Positions 55,805 to 64,000 of a stretch of 64,000 nucleotides of DNA are shown here, one piece after another. The notes under the pieces were generated by a model. The model was not told the DNA's origin and made no database searches. It was given only the letters and a program-made list of their open reading frames with translations. The stretch comes from Linyphia triangularis (taxonomy: Eukaryota; Arthropoda; Arachnida; Araneae; Linyphiidae): the NCBI GenBank assembly GCA_963978545.1, contig OZ021729.1:11497501-11561500 (forward strand), in the 5' to 3' direction. A program made the translations under genes and the position numbers. The first letter of the stretch is position 1. Each line of letters opens with the position of its first letter.

Positions 55805-58515
55805 ATAAGAAAGTTTAAAAAAAAAATTAAAAAAAAAAAAAAAACTTAGTTTAAGCCCCGAAAATTGTCTCACAAAGTTCAATTGACTATAGTCCATACA
55901 GTATTTTTGCATGAAATGACAATGATGATGAAGATATAATATTATATAGTTCATTCCGATTTGCAAAAAAAGTCTGCAACAGGAAAAAACATCAACAATT
56001 AGCGAAATTTCCGCTACGATGAAAAGATAGAAAATGTCATACGCATGTACCTTGCAACCCCATTTAAAAACGTTCCAAAGATTAGAATACTCGTAGAACT
56101 AACTTGTACTGCCGAGTACCTTTTCTCTAGATTAAAAGAGATTTAAATGATCTACAACTGACTTTAGTATGCCACCACGATAAAAAAATACACCTGTGTA
56201 TGATACATCTGCGTAATAGTAAAGCTGACTCATCCTGCGTAGTCTATTTTCATAGATTAAAGTTAGTTAACTTACCTCAGCAACTTAAATTAAATTATTT
56301 AGTAAATTATCTATCCCGACTTATTTTTTCCAACTTGTACAAAAACGAATTTACATATACTCACTTTTCTAATTTAAACTGTACAAATTTATTTTCTAAT
56401 ATTACGTTCTTCTCTTATGTAACTGTCCTTCCCCGACCTTTTCATTTTATTTTAATTCTCCGAAGAATTAATTCCTTAATTTTTATTAAAATAGATTGAA
56501 AGAAAATTGTGGAGTGAAAATTGCTAGGCACTCGAATACCTCTCTGCATTTTTATAGTTTTACTTCTTGCGGTCGTTTTATTTATGTACTCTTAATATCC
56601 CAAGAGTTTCCTACTAAAGAAAATTTATTTCCACGTTCCTAACTACTTTTAAAATATTAAATATTTACCGACCGCCTAATGATGAAATAAAAATAAAGTT
56701 ATCCCTCTCGAGTGATATTTACTGAATAAATTAACTTTCTTTCTTGTATGTTTTTACCCTAACCATACTTGTTAAATAAACATATACCCGCAAAAGAATT
56801 CCTGGAAAATAATTTCATTCGAAAATGCTATAAATGAATATGGCTGGCCATTCCGAATTTTATTGTATTAACAATGCTCTTTTTAATGCATTTTATGGAA
56901 GAGGATTAATTTCATTGAAAAATATTCTTGATAAGTTCTAAATAAAATGCTAGTACTAAAGTAAATATTGGGTATAATAAAAAAGTAAGGTTGAGGTATT
57001 ATGATGCAAAAAAATCTTTTCTATAGGTTTGAAATAATTTTCAATCATGAATGGTTGTTAAAATTGTATTTACTCTTCCATAAAAAGTGTTTTTTAAAGT
57101 TAGTTTGATTAATATTTAACTATCGATATCTTTGAGCGATATTTTTTTTTTATTTAATAAGGAGTTTTCAGCTGTTTTATGCTTTGCGTGAAAAGAATAA
57201 ATAATTGAACATCTTTTGTTTGTATATTTATTAAGTTTTTTTTTGGCACTCTTCAATAGAGTTAAACTTTTTGAATTTTTAATTTAAATTCTATTTTAAA
57301 CGACACGATATTTATGTGCTATTTCTTATAACAAATATGTATCTTTTAATTATTTATTCAGTTCCTTGGTTTACCCACTTTTTTATTATTTTAAAGTTTC
57401 TATGACTATAGATTCTAAAAATATACGCATACAAAGAAATACATTTTTAAGCTCCAATTTTTTTATTTTATATAGAATCTTTTATTGATATTAAATTCAT
57501 TGTTTGAAAATAATTTCTTTCATTCTTTGAACTAAGGAACTCTATTTAAAAATACATTTATTAAAATAATTAGATAACATTTCTTAACTCATCAAGTTTC
57601 TGTAAGTGATTTTTCATTCACATATTTATAAATCAACTTTACCCACTTTTTAATATTCTGAAGTTTCTATGGCTAAAGTTTATAAATTAAACTGATAATT
57701 AACTTGATAGTACACTGAATGAAATAACAGGTTTGCAGATAAATGTATTTCTCCTTAAAATTTTTTAACATTTCAGCAGTACAAGTTATCAGTCAGTTAC
57801 GTGTCTCTCTGGATCTCGAATATGTGTCTGGAAACTAATATGCTATTGTTTTTATACTTTAACCGTATTTCGGGCGTTTCTACTGAACCAAATCTTATCC
57901 AATAACCTAATTCATCATAATAACTACCTGTTTTTTATTCTAACTAGTGCTCTAAGAGGCGTTAATTTAGTTTAAAATTTAAATTTTAGTGGTCCCACCC
58001 AAAATAGCATAGCTAAAGTTCCGAATTCAATTTCACCTGGAAATCCACCTGAGACTTCCATTTCTTCCACATGCAACACTTTAAAAACCGATTGTACAGT
58101 AATTTCAATTTTTTTTAAAAGGAGTTCAATTAATTTCGACATCCCGTTAACTTACTTTAAAGCTTTAAAACTCTGTGTTAAAATAATCAAATGTGCATTT
58201 CTAACCGCACGTGTTCCACCAAACCCAAGTTAGTTAAATTCCTCTGAAAAGGTCGTAAATATTTATTTGTGTGATGGGTAACCTTTTTTTTAATATATCT
58301 GTCTACAGTCCAATAATACTATAAAGTAAAAACACCAAGCTTGAAAACCAAAATTATTTAATCCAAATATCCGTATTTTGTAAAAATCTGAAATAATTAA
58401 GTGTGGAATTTTCAGAATGTACTATTATATATATATTTTTACATGTATATGTTATAGCTAATATGATTAATTTGGATATTATACATAATAACTCATTATT
58501 ATACATAATATATAT
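55805..58515. other. long AT-rich stretch, no gene recognised
   Basis: Contains poly-A runs near 55820-55842 and a 99-codon plus frame (56200-56499) without recognised motif. No family of the window is present. Confidence 0.45.
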
Positions 58516-58523
58516 TTATTATT

Positions 58524-58710
58524 GCCGACCAAACGGTATAGTGGTTAGCGTACTGGCTTCTAGACTGCGAGGTTGCGGGTTCGAGTCCCATGTTAGGTAT
58601 GGGTGTTTGTAAATGTATTTTGGCTTGTGAAATGACGAATGTTTCGGCACATTATAGCCCTCGTGTTGATGACGGCGCCAGATTATCTGAAAACAACCAA
58701 CCAACCAATC
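58524..58710 (+). mobile_element. tRNA-derived SINE-A, copy 5
   Basis: Starts GCCGACCAAACGGTATAG and ends in CCAACCAACCAATC. A box TATAGTGGTTAGCG and B box GGTTCGAGTCC are intact. TATTTATTAT (58513-58522) and TATTTATAAT (58711-58720) are a 10-bp target duplication with one mismatch. The plus frame 58403-58612 and minus frame 58519-58704 are SINE-derived. Confidence 0.94.
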
Positions 58711-59244
58711 TATTTATAATGTAAAATATTCAAATTAATCATATAACCTTTAACATATCTATATATAATGTAAAAGTTGATCAACGAAAATAGCAATAAA
58801 AATAAAAATGAACTAAAATAGAAATGAAAAAGAATGAACCATAAATTGAAAGAACGAAGGTTATGTATTTAATGTTGCTACTTCGCTTGTGAACACTCCC
58901 AATCAACAAATACATATCACGACCCATAAAAAGCAAGTTGCAAAACCTTAGACCCAAATTATAAATTGTGTTTCCTTTTTAAATTAAATGAGCACTTGTA
59001 TTTTAAATGCGCAATTACTCGTCTTTGAAACAATTTTATCTGTATTAAAACAAGTAGTTTTCTTTTTTGTGTAGAACTTTTATACATTTAGTGTATCCAT
59101 TATTATTACTAACTCATTATTTTTAGCATTTTAATTATCAAATTGAAACAAACCTTTGTCAGAATCTGTATAAATGCTATCATATAAAATTAAAACTACC
59201 AAGTTCCAAGACCTTACACACAGAATCCAAAAGTATTTACATAA

Positions 59245-60395
59245 ATAATGTAACCCATAAAAACAGAGTTTTAAAAAAATCCTTTATATGCATTGTTTAT
59301 TTTTATATTGTTGCGTGGATGGGTTCGAAAGATTTGAAGCTAAAAGCAGATCAAAACTTGCAGAAATTTATTCCAATATAACCCATCACAGATTCCTTTA
59401 CAACTCCAGAACTTCTCGTTCTAGTAGACACAATACAGCTCTATACACAACAATTAAGCACAAACAGCAGTTAAAAACTTGACAACACAACTGCTAAAAT
59501 CTCTGCAAAAGAAAATGCAATACAGTTCACTCTCTGAATGCTCTCTGAGAGACAGCTAACTCAGTCCGTAACTCCAGTCAACTAACGGACTCAACTCGCT
59601 CCCCGCTCACTTGGCCAGTCTTATATAGGAGTCAAACCTTCTTGAAATTTCTAGAGGTAGATATCTGGAGAACTTTCCAGGTCGTAGTCGAAAAGTCCTA
59701 TACATGTACATGGGGACCGAAAATATCACCAAAACCGTCACCAACTTGGCGAGATTATCATTACCATAATGTTAAATGCCCTGCTCCTTGTAAAACTCGC
59801 TTCCCAGCGTTACCTCTGTAAAACTCGTTATCAAGCATTAAGACCCATATTGCAGGGAAGCCAACTTAAGACGAACTATTGCACTGCTTTATGCAAAATG
59901 TACATAAATTTTCCTATTTACAAAATTAACACTACGAAATATTTACAAATATACAAAAATTCGTAACAATATTCATTAACACAGCGCCGATATCATAAAC
60001 GATTCTATCAGCAAAATGAGAGGAAAATTACGTTTCAAAATTTATTTATTAAAACTGAACGTGAATTTATGCTCTCTTATCCAGATATCATTTATTTATT
60101 CTGTTAAAGTTATTTTGTTATTTATTAATTAAAAAAAAAATGTGTCAAAAAGAAAAAGTTTTAACAATGATTGGTTCAATGTTTGTTTAATGCGGTTGGA
60201 TGACAGCAAATTGGTTTAGTAGTATTCCGTAAAATCGACCTTTTAGGGACAGTTACATCCCCAAAATTTGATGGAATGCATTGTCATCGATATCGAACCT
60301 ATCTGCCAAGTTTCAGCTCGATTGGATGACGGCAAGGGGATTAATTAGGTCTCCGCAGTTCCCTCTCCCATCGACACAAAAAATAAAAGTTAATA
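59245..60395 (-). repeat. Dispersed repeat family F, copy 9 (minus), split by an LTR
   Basis: AATAATGTAACCCATAAAAA at the left and AAAAGTTAATAAAGAATTT at the right, with CATCGATATCGAACCTATCT and GGATGACGGCAAGGGGATTA between. Interrupted at 59309-59968. Confidence 0.92.
59309..59968 (-). mobile_element. solo LTR of 660 bp, Ty3/Gypsy-type target duplication
   Basis: TGTTGCGTGG at one end and TTCGTAACA at the other (TG...CA). A perfect 4-bp ATAT repeat (59305-59308 and 59969-59972) flanks it; removing the LTR and one ATAT restores TTTTTATATTCATTAACAC, the sequence of other family F copies. Minus-strand signals are in order: TATATAAGAC at about 59618-59627 and AATAAA at about 59368-59373. No internal retroelement genes are present. 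4-bp duplications are common for Ty3/Gypsy and Pao-type elements, so the superfamily is a guess. Confidence 0.9.
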
Positions 60396-60509
60396 AAGAA
60401 TTTAAAAAGAAAAATATACGTTAAATGTGTCTTTTCCAATATCCCACAAAAAACTGTTTAAGATATTTTTAACAAACAGAATATTTCCTCTGCCTTCTTA
60501 TAAATCAAA

Positions 60510-60782
60510 TTGGAAATTACTCCCCACGGTATTCCTCTCAACAGCTACCTCCACACCAAAAGCAAGGCACCGGTGACAAATATCCAGGAAATTATCTCTC
60601 CAATTATCGAGGAAACACGGGACAACTTAACTCCAGTGAAAGATCGCATTCCCATAGAAAAACTCAACGACAGCTGTTCCCAGTCAGTATTTCACTTCAC
60701 TTCAATTGTGGGGGCAACGATTGATATTGATGGGATGGAAACATTTGGAAGTTGGCAATTAACGGTGAAAGTGTTCCCTTGA
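60510..60782 (+). CDS. unassigned 90-codon frame in a GC-richer patch, doubtful
   Basis: An ATT- or TTG-led frame with a balanced amino-acid mix (Pro, Asp, Glu, Ser, Thr), unlike the Phe/Ile/Lys-rich noise elsewhere, ending TGA at 60782. The nucleotide sequence is distinctly GC-richer than its flanks. No domain is recognised and there is no ATG start, so it could be an internal or terminal exon or a decayed transposon piece. Confidence 0.18.
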   Translation: MEITPHGIPLNSYLHTKSKAPVTNIQEIISPIIEETRDNLTPVKDRIPIEKLNDSCSQSVFHFTSIVGATIDIDGMETFGSWQLTVKVFP

Positions 60783-61288
60783 AAAGCGCAATTAGCAGAC
60801 AGATATATTTTTACCGATTTCGTCAAAACCCATAGCTTTAAATGAACCTGAATTATTTGTCAATTCATTTAGTAAACTTCCCTTTCACCGGAATTATATT
60901 TTTCTTCAAATCGTTTGACTTGGAGGTGATTAGCCATTTTTGCTTTGGCGATTATTATTTTTATAAGGACTCTTTTGGGCACAGCGGCGATTTTTTTGGT
61001 TTGTTATTTTTTTTTTTTTTTAATCTTTTTTATCTTCGTCTGCGTTTGAAGTTTTTTAATGATGTCCCACTACAGCGTATGATTTGGTTTTTTAAAGAAA
61101 AGTTTGACTGAAAATGAGGTTACCTGGAAGGCAATTTGAATTTTAGTTTTCTTCTGATGTGGAGGAAAAATGGTGTAAGTGGATCTCTATTGGATTTAGT
61201 TTGTGTAGTTTAAAATGAATAGTGTTTGTAATTGAAATATTGAATGCAGATAAGTAACACGTTAATTTAATAGACATAACTGAAACAT

Positions 61289-61345
61289 AAATTTCGGTGT
61301 GTGTGTGTGTTTTTCTTTTTTTTTTTTTTCTTTTTTTTTCTCTTA
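61289..61345. repeat. GT microsatellite followed by T-rich tract
   Basis: GGTGTGTGTGTGTGTTTTTC and then T runs broken by C. Confidence 0.9.
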
Positions 61346-61437
61346 TGTATTTTTATGTTTTTTAAATTTTACTGGTGACACTAAAACTGAATTTCTTGCA
61401 AATATTTTAATTTATGAGTTAATTATTGTTACCGTCA

Positions 61438-61545
61438 AAGTGTGAAATCCGTTATCGTGCAGAATGCCTAAAAACTAGCCTGAGTGAAACGATTAATATT
61501 TCACACATTTCCTAGGCATTCTATAGAATATCAAATGAGAAACAG
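61438..61545. other. inverted GCCTA/TAGGC motifs, possible transposon end
   Basis: AGAATGCCTAAAAA (about 61459) and TTTCCTAGGCATTCTATAGA (about 61508) are inverted relative to each other around GTGAAA/TTTCAC motifs. ATTCTATAGAAT also occurs near 1672-1780 with ATGCCTAGG. It may be a relic of a palindrome-ended element; weak. Confidence 0.35.
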
Positions 61546-61599
61546 GTAAAGTATGAAATACATCTCCGATTAATTTCGAATATCACGTGGCACGTGACT

Positions 61600-64000
61600 T
61601 TGACCGCGAACGAATTTCACAATTTTACAATATCAAGTAAATAAAAAAAAAAAGTGATTTTGGGGCTGAAGTGCCAAAAAAGACTGCCTGAAATAGGTAG
61701 GGGCATTTTCTTAGGTTCAATTGGCCGATACCGATACTACTAATAATACTAAATTGGTGTCCTTGAATTAAAATATGCACGATTTTGGTTTTCTGATATG
61801 AAACCTTTTTTATATTAGTTCAAGAATTAGATGATTCAGTAGTAAAATTGTATTATTAAAAATGTTTATTATTCAGAAGATTCTATTTTTGTTAAAAATA
61901 GAAAAATAAAATGCTGCCAAAAATGTGTTGCTAAAATTGTTTTTAGATTTCTGTCATTGATGCGGCATATGACTTGCAATGCATATATTACCTATACAAA
62001 TTTAATTATTACTCATAAAATATCAGCCTGTTTGGAAACAAGAAACATTCAATTCCGAAAAAACATATAGGAGGAAAGTAGTTTTTATAATTCATAATAT
62101 AATTTTGGCTTGTGGCAGTTAAGAGTCTCAGTTAATGTCGGTTTATTTCATCTAATATGTATTATTATTGATGACTATACAGATATTTATGTCAAAAATA
62201 TATACAAAAAAAATACCACTCAAAGATGTGTTACTAAAATTCGAATCACCATGAATACAATCTGATGAAAGTGATTCTTCTTGGTATACCTTGTATTATA
62301 AATTTCAAAGAAAAGATGTTTGAATAAGAATTTTGACGTAATTTAAGAATTTGGATAAATTGTTTTGCGATAAAAATACCCAAACAAAAGAAAATTCAGG
62401 CTGTATAATAATAACGACACACTAGCAACGTTCATGATTATTTATCCTTGTTTTGCGCGTAAAGACCCAAATATGACAATTTCCTAAAACTCTGGGTTAT
62501 GCCTCATACAACAATGTAATATTTATTCACGAAATCTTTGCCATTCCATACATACAACGATTTTGAATGGGTTCATTCGTTTTTATAGATAGTTATATAA
62601 TATAGAAGTTAAAGCTTAGTTTATAATCATTAATAGAAACAAAAAATATATATATATATTATTACCTTTAGTTTGTGTTTTTGAAAATTACTAGTAAATT
62701 ACGTCAATATATTTATATAGAATATGGACTTGGACAGTATGGTAAATACAATATTGGGAGTGGTTTTCAATCAAAATTTTTATTTATGTAGAGTAGGAAG
62801 TGTTATACTAAAAATTGCCAAATTGATTTTTATTTGCTAAAATTATAATTTAAAACATTATAAATATGCTTAAGTATTTCTAGAATTGTATATTTGTATT
62901 TAATGAGTTATTTCATTTATTATATTAATTTATAGGAGGAAAAACATAATATTTATCAAGAAACGCAAACATTACATCAATTTTTCTAAATGTTTGATTT
63001 TTTTAAAAATTATGTATTTCGAAACATTAAGGCTCTTTTTTTTTTTTTTTTTTTTTTTTCTCCATCAATGACGATTTGAAAAATTATATGCATGTTTTAA
63101 GGTATACATATAGAATTGAGATGATTTTCTTTAATTTTTGTGTTATACTACCAAAAAATTTGAAATTACATCAGAATTAAAAATGATACATTTTTATATA
63201 TAAACTTTTTTTCCGTAAATTTTTTAATAAGCTAGTTACAATTAAAATGGTTATTTAGGACATAATTAAAATGGACATAAATAAACTTGTAATGAACTTA
63301 GAGGTATGATTTTTATTGCAAATAAAATATATTATATTGACGCATATTTCCTTAAAGAATTGTGAATTAGGCTTCACAATTTATTTAATTATAAATTTTT
63401 AAATAAAAAGTTTGAAAAAATACATAGTTTTCATCAAAAAATTAAGATTAAAATATATAAAAAAATTTGTTTATAACAATATATATTAGATTCTAGTAGA
63501 AAACATATTCACAACTATTGTCTACAGAACAAAATTATAATTTTTAAATCGGAACATAAAACCCACTATAATTTAAAAAGTAATTTGAGTCTCAGAAAGA
63601 AAATGGTATCATTTGAAAGGTAATGAATTCGAGAATATTTCGAAATAAAAACACATACTTTATCCAAATTTCGCAATTCCAAATGTATATGTATACCTTA
63701 AAATATTTAATGTTATAAATAGGTATTTAAATTAACTATATCAGTTGCAGTTCCTTTTAAAATTAATATCGTAAAAATTTTGAATTTTTAGGAATTTATT
63801 TGAGTTATTAAATTCCATTATTTATATAAAAATTAAACGCCTGTAAGATACCAAATTTCCATACAATTTCTTAAATACTACAGTTTAAGGAATATAAGGG
63901 AAATCTAATTAAAAAAAAGATTTCTGTTTGAAAAAACCTTAGTCTTTTAAAAACAAGTATCACAGTTTGAATAAGTCTAGATTTTTAAAAAGCTTGTTAT
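61600..64000. other. AT-rich stretch, no gene recognised
   Basis: Extremely AT-rich with short TA and T tracts only, including 25 T at 63035-63059 and TATATATATATATA near 62647. No shared family or ORF of note. Confidence 0.5.

Overview
The window is 64 kb of strongly AT-rich, almost gene-free eukaryotic DNA. I find no convincing host protein-coding gene, no RNA gene outside SINEs, no CRISPR array and nothing prokaryotic. The mix of tRNA-headed SINEs, Tc1/mariner relics, TTAA-flanked piggyBac-type MITEs, hAT- and Harbinger-like non-autonomous elements, solo LTRs and many young tandem arrays fits intergenic or intronic DNA of an arthropod. A chelicerate such as a spider is my best guess, but that is an impression of repeat style and nothing in the window proves it.

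Layout. 1-5.8 kb: tandem duplications (286 bp, 301 bp x3, 196 bp x4-5), one minus-strand SINE and the first copy of an unclassified ~540-bp dispersed repeat called family F here. 7.4-9.2 kb: nested palindromes with a piggyBac-like MITE. 9.2-20.8 kb: a SINE-A copy, three relics of one mariner-like element, a solo LTR with heat-shock-element-like sites, three family F copies, a TA-flanked long-inverted-repeat element, a 23-bp satellite split by a SINE, and a SINE-B copy. 20.8-28 kb: homopolymers, a 102-bp array, a separate mariner transposase fragment, and a nested stack in which a ~280-bp satellite holds a TTA-flanked Harbinger-like element that holds a piggyBac-like MITE. 28-42 kb: long featureless AT-rich stretches, a ~101-bp satellite with a 303-bp higher-order period, a foldback element, SINEs, a fourth mariner relic and a ~110-bp array. 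42.3-49.4 kb: a large palindrome abutting a 143-bp higher-order array, a family F copy, a second inverted piggyBac-like MITE and a 166-bp array. 49.9-60.4 kb: more family F copies (one split by a 660-bp solo LTR), a 252-bp TTAA-flanked MITE, an 8-bp-TSD hAT-like MITE, and the most protein-like unassigned ORF (138 codons, minus, about 52.7-53.1 kb). 60.8-64 kb: AT-rich sequence without identifiable features.

The elements form no functional pathway. What the sequence records well is insertion history: target-site duplications or reconstructable empty sites are visible for most SINEs, for the hAT-, Harbinger- and piggyBac-like elements and for the 59-kb LTR. The most biologically suggestive signal is a perfect three-unit heat-shock element directly upstream of the TATA box in the 12.6-kb LTR. 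Family names F, E, G and SINE-A to SINE-D are local labels.
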